Below, piece after piece: positions 48,346 to 60,245 of a stretch of DNA of 64,000 nt. Every line of letters begins with the position of its first letter. The stretch's first letter is position 1. A program made the translations under genes and the position numbers. Origin of the DNA: Ilex aquifolium (taxonomy: Eukaryota; Streptophyta; Magnoliopsida; Aquifoliales; Aquifoliaceae); the NCBI GenBank assembly GCA_951799425.1, contig OX637398.1, forward strand, positions 21,772,270 to 21,836,269, in the 5' to 3' direction. The notes below the pieces were generated by a model. The model saw only the letters and a list, made by a program, of their open reading frames with translations. It made no database searches and was not told where the DNA came from.

Positions 48346-48792
48346 GTAATATTACTATTAGGGGTAGGAAGGATTTGGCGGTAGGGGATGGTATAAACTA
48401 GACCACACAATTTGCAATTTGTGCTCAGAGGAAAAGGTTGATGAAGATAGGTTGCTGCTGTTGATCTCTCCTACGAAGAAGGTCAATGAAACAACGCTCT
48501 AATAGTAAATTCACAATTTTAGAACGAATTCAACATAAATTCACAAATTCAAAATATTAAATTTACATTCATTTTTACAATCCACAAACTGAACAAATTT
48601 TAGAATCCACTACACAATTTCAAACAAATTTAGTTAATTTATTAATTTTAACCATGGCCCAGGCTAAAAAAATTCGATACTCTATCTTAACGAGACTCAA
48701 AGTGCAAGGGAATGCAAGTGTCCAACTATCTTGTTCTCTTCAACTTTTTCATAAAGAACCGATGTGGGATGTTGGTTGCCTTTATAAACTTT
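48346..48792. other. Start of a third array unit, then unassigned DNA up to element D
   Basis: About 60 bp resemble the start of units 1 and 2. The rest (48405-48787) is AT-rich with no gene seen. It ends with ACTTT (48788-48792), the left target copy of D. Confidence 0.55.
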
Positions 48793-49887
48793 TGTGCGCG
48801 GTGATTTTCGCACAATAGTTAAAAAGACAGATCTCTCCCTTGATGAGCTTGTATTCGCCTCGAATGTCGAAGATCCCGTGGCAAGGAAAGGTTTGAGATG
48901 GCCAAAGGGGGCCTAAGGAGTGGTGATGAATTGTTTCAGAGAAAGTTCAATTGATTCCGGCGTATCCCTGGTGGTTCTTGGCGCACAAAAGACAGGTTAG
49001 AAAGGGCACCCGAGTGTTCTCCGGCATATCCCCTCCTACGATCAAGTCAGTTCTTTGAGAGAGGGGAAGAAGAAAGCACTGTTATGTATTCTTGAGGAGT
49101 GATTTTGCGTACTTTTGCATTGTATTTTTGAAGGCTATTTATACCTCCAAATCCTCATCATTGCTGAGGGCTTAGGCAGTAGGTAGAGCCCAGGTATAGG
49201 GCAGTGCGCCTCCTATTTTGCGTGGGGGACACCCCGTTATTAATTGCTCGGGCCCCTGAGCAGTTAATGATTTTTCTTCAATGCTGAAGTATTAAATGCT
49301 CGGGTCTTGGAGCATTTAATGCTCATTCTTCTCAGCTTTCCTAGCTATTATGAGCATCCCATCAACTAAGGGTTTATTAAATGCTTACCTGAGATTGCCG
49401 TATGTCAGTAGGGGTACTAGTCCCCTTTTACCCCTTATCCTGCACATCGTGCTACGTGTCCAACTCTCATTGGCTGAGTGTCTCATCCTCTCTGCCATTC
49501 TGACCTCACTGGGGAAGGTAAGCCAATAATTCGTTTTGAGGTTGATGTACTGCTCCTGTCAGTGACTTTCTCAAAAAAGAGGTGACGTGTCCGCAACTAG
49601 CCCCCAACCAAGTACTGTGTGGAATACGTGGATTCGTCGGAGAATAATGGGTGTCCTTGGTATCGAGGACACGTGGCTGTATCGGGTGGAAGAATGTGCC
49701 TTCGACGCCGAGAACAGGTGGCTCCACAGATGGGAGGATGTGCCCTAGGTGCAGAGGACATGTTGGTCCATCAGAGGGAATGATATGCCTTGGTGCTGAG
49801 GACACATGGCATCATCAGAGAGGGGAAGTGCTCTCGGAGCCAAGGACACGTATTGGGATCCTAGAATTTCTCAAAAGTGTCCCATCA
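48793..49887 (-). repeat. 3' LTR of element D
   Basis: TGTGCGCGGTGATTTT to GTGTCCCATCA on the plus strand. The U3 side (49665-49860) holds 44-45 bp tandem units with ACACGTGG-like cores. Confidence 0.95.
49665..49860. repeat. 44-45 bp tandem units in the U3 part of the D 3' LTR
   Basis: Units start at 49665, 49710, 49754 and 49798, with a partial fifth near 49842. Each opens with a variant of GAGGACACGTGGC. The G-box core CACGTG is intact in the first and altered in others. The matching array in the right LTR is at 60018-60210. Frames that read through it (for example 49651-49908) are by-products. Confidence 0.85.
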
Positions 49888-49905
49888 ACTGCCCCCCCAG
49901 CCCTT
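49888..49905 (-). other. Polypurine tract of element D
   Basis: On the minus strand AAGGGCTGGGGGGGCAGT directly before the 3' LTR. Confidence 0.8.
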
Positions 49906-50053
49906 TGATCTTTGTATGACAGGAAGACGTGTCGTTAGGAGGTGAAAGGGCTCAACTGCCTCATCATTGCTTCAGCCGCCATCCCGTTTTCAGACGTCGT
50001 GCGCATTGAATACACCCTCTTCGTGCTCTGTGCGCAATGATGGGGATATACTC

Positions 50054-50060
50054 TATATAA
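50054..50060 (+). promoter_or_regulatory. TATA box of the opposite-strand gene of element D
   Basis: CTATATAAACT, about 350 bp before the start at 50409. A C/T-rich leader with a likely 5' UTR intron (CCGGTGAGTACC near 50231) follows. It is the strongest TATA box among the opposite-strand genes in this window. Confidence 0.55.
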
Positions 50061-50408
50061 ACTAAGTCTTGTCCTCACTTTGCCACTTTTGACTCTCAAG
50101 CTTTCTCAGAGACCTTTGTCTGAAGAACTCACCGGAGTCCACCGCCGCTTGCCTGAAGAACTCACCGCTTCTTTCTAGCCACCGTCGAAGCAGAAGCCCC
50201 CAAGCCCTCTGTTCCTCCTTCCAGTCTCTTTTCCGGTGAGTACCTATTCTTTCTTCCATCTTTTTCCTTCCTTTTTCATTTTTTCGGCGACTGGTCACCT
50301 TCCAGGCCTCCATCGTCTTCCCTTGTCGTTTTTGTGTCCAGTAGTGCCCTTTAGGACTCTCATTTCAGAGAAAGTCCCTTGGAACCCCCTTCCTCTCCTT
50401 TTTGAGTC

Positions 50409-52777
50409 ATGCCGAGGAGTCGTCGCCCTGTCGCAGAGGTCCAAGAGGCAAGGACCTCTAGACCGAGGAAATTCGAAGTTAAGGGCATCCAACAAATAAC
50501 CAACTTCAAAGCCCACTACGATATTCCTCAAAGCGTCGGCGTTGACGATTTTAACCGAGCAATTCACTGTCATAATGTCGGCGCCGAGGACGCCATGTCT
50601 TTCTATACCAAGGTTATCATGGAAGGCGGGATTAGATTCCCCCTTCCTCCACTTCTCCTCCAATTTTTGTCACGATTCTGCCTCTTCCCGGGGCAATGCT
50701 GCCTAAATGTCTTTAGGATAATCACGGGGGTAGTTGAGCTCAACAGATGCCTCGGGGTCAACCTCGGCCTCGGGGTCAACCTCCATGTACCTTGTCACGC
50801 ACCTCCCCGATTCTGACAAATGATACAAGGATGACTTGCTGGTCTCTAGCGGCGCCTAGGAGAGGGGGGTTGGCCCCGAGTACGACGTCTTGAGTTGCCC
50901 CAAGGAGTGGCAGATGACAAGTACATCGGCTTATCCCTCTCTTCTCTTGGCTTCTTTAATTTCCTGAATAATTTGTGCAAGTGCTAATGCTCTCCTACTT
51001 TTGTGCAGACGTCTCTAGCCGTGAAACTGCTCCTCCTGCTCGGCACTTGGTGAACTTTGAAGACCTAGTCACCGTTTGGGGGTACATAGGCGACGGGTTC
51101 GGTCGAGTAGCTCACGTACTCTTGGGCTACATACCGGGGTACAAGAAGTTCTCTAAGACCCCTCAGCCTTTCGATCCTTCGAGGTGGTCCGATCTCTTTG
51201 AGGAGAACTTGGAGGAGGATCCTAACAGGGCCCCTGAGGAAAGAGGTAGAAGGTGTTGCCGAGGAAGGTGAAGAAGGGGCGGCAGAAGTCAGGGAGCCTG
51301 CCACCACAGTCCACGCCGAGGCCAGTATGTCTGGGAGAGAGACTTGGCCTGATTTTAATATCTTCCGGAGTTTGGACGAGGAGGACGCGCTAGAGGTAGC
51401 TATGTCCCGCCAACCTCGCATCGACCTCAACTTTCTGAACCAGAGGGTCACCTTGGCCGCCGGGAGGGGCAGGGGAACCTCCAGTAATGCCCCTCCACTT
51501 CCTCCAAGAACCAACGCTCCTCCCCCTCCCCCGGTACCGCTACGGTCCACTAGTCGGGGCCTAGTTCATGACCGAGACCCTCCTCATGAGGAAGAGAGAA
51601 GGGTCAAACATCGGCACGATGGAACGGGCCGGGGCAGAGGCACTCCACAACAACAACAACAACAGCAGTAGCAGAATCAGACAACTCCTCCTCCTCCTCC
51701 TGCGTCGGCAACAACCGCGGAGGAGTGGCGCCCCCGGGCCCGGGATCGGGACAGCAGGCCAATCCGGGTTGAGGATTCCCTCATCCATTCTCCTCACGTA
51801 GCTTATGCCGTGAGTGAGACACTTTTTTTCAGGGCGGACATGGACGAACATCGAGGGCGGCTGACCAATCACCACTTCCGCTCAATTATTCAGAATTCCT
51901 TGGTGGTAAGCCCAGTGCTTTGTCACTTCATTGTCTTTTATTCTCTTCGTTAGTGTGATTGTTAGTTTTTCCTTTTCAGACTGCCCAGCAAATCTCGGTC
52001 ATCGCCGAGCGCTATCATGACCAAAGGCAAAGTCTCCAGGAATCTGATAGGTTAAAGGCTGAAGCTGAGGTGGCTCTAGCTGCCGCCAAGGAGGACGTGG
52101 CGGCCAGGGACAACACTCTTTCTGCCCAAGCAGCACAGATTGCTCGGCTCCTGCAGGATGGCGAGACTGCGAAGGCTAGCGCTGAAAAGCTAAGTGTAGC
52201 CCTCGCGGACGCCGAGAGAAAGGTAACTGAGGCAACCGAGTGGCTTTCTTCGACGGAGGTGAAGGTTGAGGAGTCGGAGCAGACCTGCTTGGCTCTGACC
52301 TAGGAGCTGGACAGGATGAGGGCGGAGATGGAAGCTAAAAGGAGGACGGCGCAACAGATTGCCGATGAATGCGCCGACGACATCCTACCTGCACTTGAAG
52401 AAAACAAGAGGGAATTCTTCAAGAAAGGTTGGGACGAGGCGCTAAGGGCAGCTGGGGTTCCTCCTGAGTCTCCCCTATTCCTCATGCATGAGTACGCACC
52501 TTCAGAAGCTATGCTACAGGCCATGACAGAGGTTGCAGCTGAAGGTGCAGCCAATGCCTAAGTGCAAGGCTCGGGGGAACCCTCCAACATCGCGGCCCCG
52601 GTCCCAGATGTTGATGTGCTGCCAGAGGCCGACCTTCCAACTCTTGCCTCATCTGTTCCCGCTCCTCTAGCCAACGCCCCCACTGCTGCCTCCTCTCCCA
52701 GCATAGAAGAACTTTTTGGGGATGTTGCTGGAGATGCCGGTGGTGAAGTGTTCAGCCCTCCCCCTCTAGCTTCTTAG
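50409..52777 (+). pseudogene. Opposite-strand accessory gene of element D
   Basis: Starts MPRSRRPVAEVQEARTSRPR. The first block (to about 50.8 kb) has FYTKVIMEGGIRFPLPPLLL and LSRFCLFPGQC, which align with the shared motif of genes 1 and 2 in A, B and C. The next block (51.0-51.25 kb) begins after an intron and has VSSRETAPPARHLVNFEDLV. Then follow a Glu-rich part, Pro-rich runs and a CAA/CAG run coding for Gln (51648-51670). After an intron (acceptor TTTTCAG at 51979) comes a long Ala/Glu coiled coil (52.0-52.45 kb), then an acidic Pro/Ala-rich tail ending FSPPPLAS. AATGAAAAAT near 52848 may be the poly-A signal. One gene here stands in place of the two in the other elements. A few breaks. 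The function is unknown. Confidence 0.65.
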
Positions 52778-52859
52778 ATTTAGGCTTTTATTTCTTTTGT
52801 AATATCCTTTTTGTAGCTTGGGGGATGCAAAACCCTCTTCCTTTTGATAATGAAAAATT

Positions 52860-53570
52860 AGGCTTTGCTTTGCCAATTCACTCTTCACTTCTTTTTGCTT
52901 GCAATATATTCTGATGTGTTACATGTGCTCTTCTGTCGTCCTTGCGTACTTGTAACTTTTAACCCAAAGCAAACTTCTGTCTTCCAAGTGTTGACCCTCG
53001 GGGCCAAAATGCACAGAACTTTTAGAACGTTGGTATATCTCGGTCCCGAGGATTCGATACAAACATTGTCAAACTCGGCAGGTACTGATGCCAAGGTCTT
53101 GTGTCGGGAATAGAGGGCTCCGAGAGATATCGGTGCCGAGGGCAAAAAAGGTGAACTTTCACTTCGGTTAGCTTCTTCTTCCTTGTTAACCGATCCGAGG
53201 GGATAGGTATCCCTTGCCCTATTAACACCGAACTGAGTTAACCTCACCCATGTACTTGTGCAAGCATACCCCAGGCGTCGGCCTCGATGTTTGTGAGAAC
53301 ACTTGGGGGTGATCATGCTCAGATTATATGCCAGCTGCTTTCTTAAGATCTCCCTTCTTCCTAGTTCCTCGGGGCGTGGTCACCATGGGACCAGATCATA
53401 AGGACACATTTCTATGGACAGCCCATTTCTAGGCATCATTTACTTAGCCAAGCATGTCTTCCAGGGATCCCAGATGATGAACTTCCAATGATCTATGCTT
53501 ACGGCAGGGCAAAGTATCCTTATCCCAAGCAGTATATACGATGAGTGCTCTTATCCAAGGTCATTTTCCA
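52860..53570. other. Stretch between the opposite-strand gene and repeat array of element D
   Basis: About 0.7 kb without a supported gene. It is rich in short CTCGG/CCGAGG words (for example near 53000-53170) and is not repetitive in a regular way. Confidence 0.5.
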
Positions 53571-53573
53571 TTT

Positions 53574-53876
53574 AGGAGGTATGCTCCTGTCATTTAGTCG
53601 AAGGCTAGGGTTCCTTGGATCCCATCTCCAGGATCGTGCCCTCCCCAAAGGTGAGCTACTGTTTTTTTATTTGGAGGCAGGAGTCCCTGAGACTCCATCC
53701 CCAAGGCCATGCCCTTTCCAGGAGGCTTGCTCCTGTTGCTTATTTGGAGGCAGGAGTCCCTGAGACCTTGCCCCTAGGGCCATGCCTTTTCCAGGAGGCT
53801 TGCTTCTGTTCTTTATTTGGAGGTAGGAGTCCCTGAGACTATTTTTTTACATGCCCTTTCCAGGATAATTCGCTTG
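53574..53876. repeat. 73-bp tandem repeat array of element D
   Basis: Units with GGAGGCAGGAGTCCCTGAGA start at 53673, 53746 and 53819 (73 bp apart), and a diverged one near 53600. They contain inverted repeats such as AGGAG-GCTTG-CTCCT. The array lies just past the integrase end (53900), the same place as the unrelated 27-bp arrays in A, B and C. Confidence 0.9.
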
Positions 53877-53897
53877 GCATGAAAATGAGCTCTTAAT

Positions 53898-56800
53898 TCT
53901 CAAAAGTAGTATTTCTTCAAATTCATTACATTCCAAGGACGAATTACAGCATTTTCGTCCAAGTCTTCCGGCCTATATGATCTAGTGCCTCCTACTGACG
54001 TGACTTTGCATGGTCCTTCCCAGTTGGGCCCCATCTTTCCATCTACTAGATCTCGGGTGTTTGCTACCACCCTTCTGAGCACCAGATCGCCTACTTGGAA
54101 CTCTCAGGGTCTGACCATTCTATTGTAGAGTCTGGACACCCATTCCTGGTACTTGGCCAATCTCAAGGCAGCCATTTCTCTCATTTCCTTTGCAAGTTCC
54201 ATGTCCAAGCTGAGTTGGCGGTTGTTGTCTCCCGTGTCGAAGGCTTGTGTCCTTATGGTAGGGAGGCCTACCTCAAGTGGGATGGCCGTCTCCACCCTGT
54301 ATGTGAGAGCGTAAGGCGTTTCCCCTGTTGAGGTTTACGGTGTGGTCCTGTATGCCCATAAGATGTTCAGGAGCTCATCCACCCATTTCCCCTTGGCCTT
54401 TTCCAACCTTTTCTTGATTCCACTGATGATGGTCTTGTTTGAGGACTCTGTCTGTCCGTTGGCCTGTGGGTATGCAGGGGTGGAATAGTATTTTCGAATC
54501 CCAAGATGCTTGTAAAAGGACTTAAAAGGTCCGCTGTTGAATTGTGTTCCGTTGTCCGACACAAGTGCATGAGAGACTCCAAACCTTGTCACTATGTTCT
54601 TTCATACAAACTTTTTGGTGTCTACGTCCCTGATGTGAGTTAAAGGCTCTGCCTCGACCCACTTTGTGAAATAATAATTTCCTACTATCAGGGATCTCTT
54701 GTCTCCGGGGGCCGACCAACTCGAGTCCCCACTGGGCAAACGGCCAAGGACTAGTTAGTGGATGCAAGTCTCCGGCCGGCTGTCGAATGAATGGTGCGAA
54801 CCTCTGACACTGATCACATTTTCGGACATCAGACTGCGCATCTCTTTGCATCCGCGGCCACCAATACCCTTGGGACATGATATGGTGGGCCATGGACCGT
54901 CCACTTGAGTGCCCCCCACATATGCACTCGTGTACCTCATACAGGAGTGACTCAACTTTATCTTCATGGACGCAAAGCAGATAGGGTCCAGAGAATGACT
55001 TTTGGTACAACTTCTGATCCGGGGAGATCCAAAATCTCGGGGCCCTCAGCTTTATCTTTCTGGCCTCCTTGGGGCATTCGGGGAGTTCTCCGGAAAGGAG
55101 ATACTTGAGTAGTGGATTGATCCAGCTGGGAGGTTCTTCCCTTTCCTAGATGGCCACCACCCTGTATGCTTCGTCTATGCTGGAGTTAGGAAGGTACTCC
55201 ACCGTGATCCTTCGCGTGGTGTCGGAGTTTCGCGCCGAGGCTAGGCAAGCCAGGGCGTCTGCGTGGGCATTTTTATCTCGAGGAACTTGCTTAACATCCA
55301 CCTTCCTGAACTTGTGGAGTAAAACCATCGCCTCACAGTGATAAGCCTTCATCTGGTAGTCCCTTGCCTCGAATTCTCCATTGATTTGGTTGACCACTAG
55401 CATGGAATCGCAGTGGACAATCAGATCCGCTGCTCCTACTGCATCGGCTAGTTTGAGCCCGAAGATTAGGGCCTCATACTCTACTTCATTGTTGGACGCC
55501 TTAAAGCCTAGTCGGACGGCTTGCTCTGTGACCAATCCTTCCGGAACCCCTACTGTTAGAGGATTCGTCCACGCACAGGCTCCAGGAAAGCTCTTGATTG
55601 TCCGCCGAGGGTACCTCCCCGAGGAGGGGAGGCCCCTCGGGCAGAGGAGGCTCCCCGAAAAATTCCGCTATGAAGTCTGCCAGCACCTGCCCTTTTATGG
55701 AAGTGCGAGATTTGAAGTGAACCTCATGTTCCCTAGCTCTACCGCCCATTTGGCTATTCTTCCCGAAAGGTCTGCCCTCCTAAGAATTACTTTCAGTGGT
55801 TGGTCTGTCCAGACAGTGATCGGGTGCGCTTGGAAGTAATGCCTTAATTTCCTTGCTGCCGTGATCAGTGCCAATGCTAACTTTTCCAGGGGCAAGTATC
55901 TCGTTTCTGCACCTAGTAGAGCTTTGCTTACATAATATACTGGCTTCTGTTCCTATTCGTGTTTATTGACCAGCACACCACTGGCCGCGAACTCTGACAC
56001 GACCAAGTATAGGAACAACATCTCCCCCTTAGTCGGGACGGATAGGGTTGGAAGGATCCTAAGGTACTCCTTGATTCCACTGAGAGCCTCCTCGCATTCC
56101 TGATCCCAAGTATCCTTCCCGGATCTCTTGATGGCCCCAAAGAAGGGCTTCCATTTGTCTGACGAGCGAGAGATATATCGGTTTAATGCAGCCAGCATCC
56201 CTGTGAGTTTATGGACTTCCCGGACTGTCTGGGGACTCCGCACATCCATGATGGCTTGTATCTGCTCCGAGTTCGCCTCTACTCCACACCGACTTACCAG
56301 ATATCCAAGGAATTTCCCTGAACCCACTCCGAAGGCGCACTTAGTCGCGTTCAGCTTTAGCCCGTACTCACGGAGGGTGGAGAAGGTGTCTTCCAAGTCC
56401 GTGAGGTGATCACCCTCCCTCTTACTCTTGATCATCATGTCATCTATATATACTTCCATGGTGTTCCCTATCTGTCGCTTGAACATCCGGTTCATGAGCC
56501 TTTGATATGTGGCTCTCGCGTTCTTTAGGCCAAACGGCATGACCTTGTAGCAATAGACTCCCCTCAGAGTAATGAAGGCAGTCTTCTCTTGGTCAGATGG
56601 ATGGAGGGAAATTTGATGATAGCCAGCCCTAGCATCCAGGAAAGTCATGCGCCGGTGCCCGGCCGTAGCGTCCACCAGTTGGCCCACCTTTGGAAGGGGG
56701 AAGTCATCCTTGGGGCAGGCTTTGTTCAGATCAGTGAAGTCTACGCAGACGCGCCATTTCCCACCCTTCTTCTTCGCACAAACCTTGTTCGACAATCACT

Positions 56801-59456
56801 CCGGGAACTGAACTACCCGGATGGTGTCAGCTTCCAGGAGCCTCTCTACCTCTTCGTTTACTGCTTGGGTGTGATGCGGCGCTGTACGCCGAGGCTTTTG
56901 CTTCACCGATTTATGAGTGGAGTTAACATGAAGCTTATGAGTTATAACGTTGGGGCTTATTCCCTTCATTTCTGTGGCCTTCCAGGCAAATACATCTACA
57001 TTTCTTCTCAAAAAATTGGCCATCTCTTCCTGTTCCGCTGGAGACATGGTGGAGCCAATCAGGAAGTATCTGTCTTCGTTTTCGTCTGCCAGAAGTACCT
57101 TCCGGAGATCCTCCACCGAGCGGTCTGCCGGATCCATCCGCGGCTCATCGATCCCCAGTCACTCGGACTGTAATTGCTATTTGTTCAGGACCTCCTCGGG
57201 GGCTCGCTCCTTTTCCTTGTAGGTGACCCCTGCCTTACTGCTGAATAGAAACAATTTTTTGTGGACACTTGGTCCCCGCGGATCTCCTTCACTCCCTCAG
57301 GGGTGAGGAACTTCAATTTCTGGTGATAGGTGGAGTGCACCGCCCCCAGTGCATGCAACCAGGATCGCCCCATGATAATGTTGTAAGGTGAGTCGAAATC
57401 GATCACCACGAACTCTGTGTTGATTATGATGGGCCCGGTGGTAATCAGCAGCGTGATCTTGCCCAAGGGTAAGGCGTACGAACAGTTAAATCCAACGAGG
57501 GGCGTACCGAATTTGGTAAGATCTTGACAACCCAGCCCCATGCGTTTCAATACTTCGAAGTACATTACCTCGGAAGAGCTTCCGGAGTCCACCAAGACCC
57601 TTTTGACGTCAAAGTCGCCAATCTTCAAGGTCAAGACCAAGGCATCTTCGTGGGGGAGGACCACGCCTGCGAGGTAGGCATCAGAAAAAGTAATGTCCCC
57701 CATGCCAGTTCGGGGCCTCTTGTCTGGCAGACCCCCATCTCTCTCATCCATCTTTCTTGTGAAAGCCACTCTCTTAAGGTCGGATTTGAGGGTTTTGGAC
57801 GTCGGACGCTCCAGAGGGCAGACGTGGATAACGTCAATCACATTGCCTCGAACAACAGCTTGGTCGTTGGCACCATGGACCTCCACTGGCGCCGCTTCCT
57901 CAATGTATTCCTTCAAGTGCCCTTCCTGCACCAGCTTCTCCAGGAAAGACTTATAGACCCTACGATCTTTTGTGAGGTGTCCAAAATCCTGGTGGTATTA
58001 ACATTTCACCTTCTGGTTTCGGGTGGAAGGATCTCCTTGCATCTTGGGCGGCCATTTAAAGAAAGGCTCCCTCTTGATCCTGTGGAGTAGTTTGTAAATT
58101 GGCTCATTGAACAGAGTATGGACCCCTTTGAAGGAGCTCCCTGACAGAGGCACTAGTCCCTTCTGGGAAGGGGCTACCTCCCTTTCCCTTTCCTTCTTCT
58201 TCGGGGTGAGAGTCTTTCCTCTGCCCCCCATCATTTCATCTTCCACCCGAGAATACTTGTTGATTCGGGCCATTAGGTCACACATGTCTTCTGGCGTTTT
58301 CTTCGTCAAGGACCTATAGAGATCAGTGTCCCGTGAGAGGCCAAGTCTGAAGGAGGCCGCTGCCATGACCTCAGAACATTCTTCCACCTCGTTCACCTCC
58401 TCCCAGTACCGAGCGGCATACTGGCGAAGCGATTCTCCTTCATTCCGTCTCAGGGTTAGCAGCGACTCAACGTCCTTGGGGCGTCTGCTCCGTGTGATGA
58501 ATTGGGCAGTAAATCGTCTGGTCAGCTCCTTCCAAGACCCTGTGTTGTAAGGTGGGAGGGTTTCAAACCAGTTCATGACAATGTCCCCCAAGCTGATTGA
58601 GAACACTCGGCATAACAATCGATGGTTTGTGTGGTATAGGGACATCATTTGCTTGTATTGCCGGAGGTGGGCTTCTGGGTCGGAGCGTCCATCATATACC
58701 TTGAACCTTCGCACCACGAATTTCTTCGGGACCTCCATCTCTGTAATCTGCATAGTAAAGGGCGATTGGATAGCCTCGTCGTCAGTGTCATCATCCGGGA
58801 TGGTCCTATCCCTTCTTGCTGGGTGGAACTGTGCCACATGGTCTCCCCTTTGCTCGGGGTACGCCTCACCTCCTCGGGGTCGGTCTCCACGCCCTCCCGT
58901 GTCAAGGTGTCGGACGAAGAGGGTCGAACCCTCCTTGGACTCGTCCGCGTCTCCTCGCCCAGATAACCTCCGTCGGAGGTCACTTCAAGCCAATGTTCTA
59001 GTCTTCTTGGCTGGAATCTCCGTGAGCTGCCCCTTGGCCATTGGGCGTTTTGGAGCCTTGGAACTCCTTGCTCCGCCACTCAAGCGGTTTCTCAGATCCC
59101 CTGGTCCGACCTCCCTGACGGAGGGTTCCCGGGACCGCGGCAGGTCTCGAAATCCCCCACCGGAGGACGCAAATTCTTCCAGTCGGTTTAGGACGTTAAC
59201 GTTGTCTTCTTCTAACTGCCGTAACCAATCTCCGAATTTTTCCTTGATCACCTCAGCCAGTTGACCGGGCTAACGGGGTGGATCTTCCAGACTCGATACC
59301 CACACTGGTTTGGCGGGTTTGCTCCCTCGAGTGAACTGAAAGTTCCTTGTTGACACTTTCGACGAGGTCCTTTGTTCTTGATATGGAGGGTACTGGAAAA
59401 TCAACATTCCTCTGTTGAGGGCCCTTCCCTTTTTGACGAGTATTCACCATGGTCAC
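53898..59456 (-). pseudogene. gag-pol region of element D
   Basis: The N-terminal gag part starts near 59456 (MTMVNTRQKGKGPQQRNVDF). The central gag domain at about 58.0-58.8 kb has RFKVYDGRSDPEAHLRQYKQ and LRRNEGESLRQYAARYWEEV. Protease at about 57.2-57.75 kb has VLVDSGSSSEVMYFEVLKRM and YNIIMGRSWLHALGAV. RT at about 56.0-57.0 kb has VCVDFTDLNKACPKDDFPLP, FLDARAGYHQI, MPFGLKNARATYQRL and YIDDM. RNase H is at about 55.5-56.0 kb, and archaeal-type RNase H at about 55.15-55.53 kb ([20 protein letters not shown]). Integrase at about 53.9-55.0 kb has HECICGGHSSGRSMAHHI, CDQCQRFAPFI, VSDNGTQFNSGPF and ILWAYRTTP. Fairly well kept, with fewer than ten breaks. Confidence 0.92.
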
Positions 59457-59478
59457 TATTCTTTGGAAAGTTTAGTCG

Positions 59479-59497
59479 TTTCCCACAGACGGCGCCA
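59479..59497 (-). other. Primer-binding site of element D
   Basis: On the minus strand TGGCGCCGTCTGTGGGAA lies three bases after the 5' LTR; the core is shared with A and B. Confidence 0.88.
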
Positions 59498-59500
59498 AAT

Positions 59501-60240
59501 TGTGCGCGGTGATTTTCTCACAATAGTTGAAAAAGACAGATCTCTCCCTTGGTGAGCTCGTATTCGCTTCGAATGTCGAAGATCCCATGGCAAGGAAAGG
59601 GTTGAGAGGGCCAAAGGGTGCCTAAGGAGTGGTGATGAATTGTTTCAGGGAAAGTTCGATCGATTCCGGCGTATCGCTGGTGGTTCCTGGCGCACAGAAG
59701 ACAGGTTAGAAAGAGCGCCATAGTGTTCTCCGGCGTATCCTCTCCGACGATCAAGTCAGTTTTTTGAGAGAGGGGAAGAAGAAAGCATTGTTATGTGTTC
59801 TTGATGAGTGATTTTGCGTACATTTGCATTGTATTTTTGAAATCTATTTATACCTCCAAATCCTCATCATTGTTGAGGGCTTAGGCAGTAGGTAAGCCAA
59901 TGATTGACAACATGTCTTTTGAGGTTGATGTACTGCTCCTGTCAGCGACCTTCTCAGAAAAGAGGTGACGTGTGGAATACGTGGATTCGTCGGAGAACAA
60001 TGGGTGTCCTCGATACCGAGGACACGTGGCTGTATCGGGTGGAAGGATGTGCCTTCGGCGCCGCGAACAGGTGGCTCCACGGAGGGGAGGATGTGCCCTC
60101 GATGCAGAGGACACGTTGGTCCATCAGAGGGAAGGATATGCCTTGGTGCCGAGGACATGTGGCATCATCAGAGAGGGGAAGTGCTCTCGGAGCCGAGGAC
60201 ACGTGTTGGGATTCTAGCATTTCTCAGAAGTGTCCCATCA
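59501..60240 (-). repeat. 5' LTR of element D
   Basis: 740 bp; it lacks a middle part that the 3' LTR has. In its U3 side (60018-60210) are the 44-45 bp units. A 22-bp inverted repeat, GTGTCCTCG-ATAC-CGAGGACAC, lies at 60005-60026. Confidence 0.94.
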
Positions 60241-60245
60241 ACTTT

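Larger units (their letters stand above)
48793..60240 (-). mobile_element. Element D: Ty3/gypsy Tat-like element in the importin exon array
   Basis: LTRs at 48793-49887 (1095 bp) and 59501-60240 (740 bp) are flanked by the exact duplication ACTTT (48788-48792 and 60241-60245). On the minus strand the order is 5' LTR (right), primer site, gag, protease, RT, RNase H, archaeal RNase H, integrase, a 73-bp repeat array, an opposite-strand gene, purine tract, 3' LTR (left). Its proteins are clearly distinct from those of A, B and C, so it is a second Tat subgroup. Roughly eight to ten breaks in the coding parts. LTR divergence is about 8 percent in the shared first 280 bp. The two LTRs differ in length in their middle part. 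Confidence 0.95.

Noticed and set aside
49506-49908. Cys/Gly-rich frames with CPRCRGHVG repeats in both D LTRs
   Set aside because: They are by-products of the 44-45 bp U3 units, not proteins.
53574-53876. Common origin of the 73-bp arrays of C and D
   Set aside because: Only the period is shared; the unit sequences do not align.
57524-59264. Long plus-strand frames opposite gag and protease of D (57524-58090, 58575-59264)
   Set aside because: They mirror the minus-strand gag and protease, have no start context or similarity, and carry no family motif.
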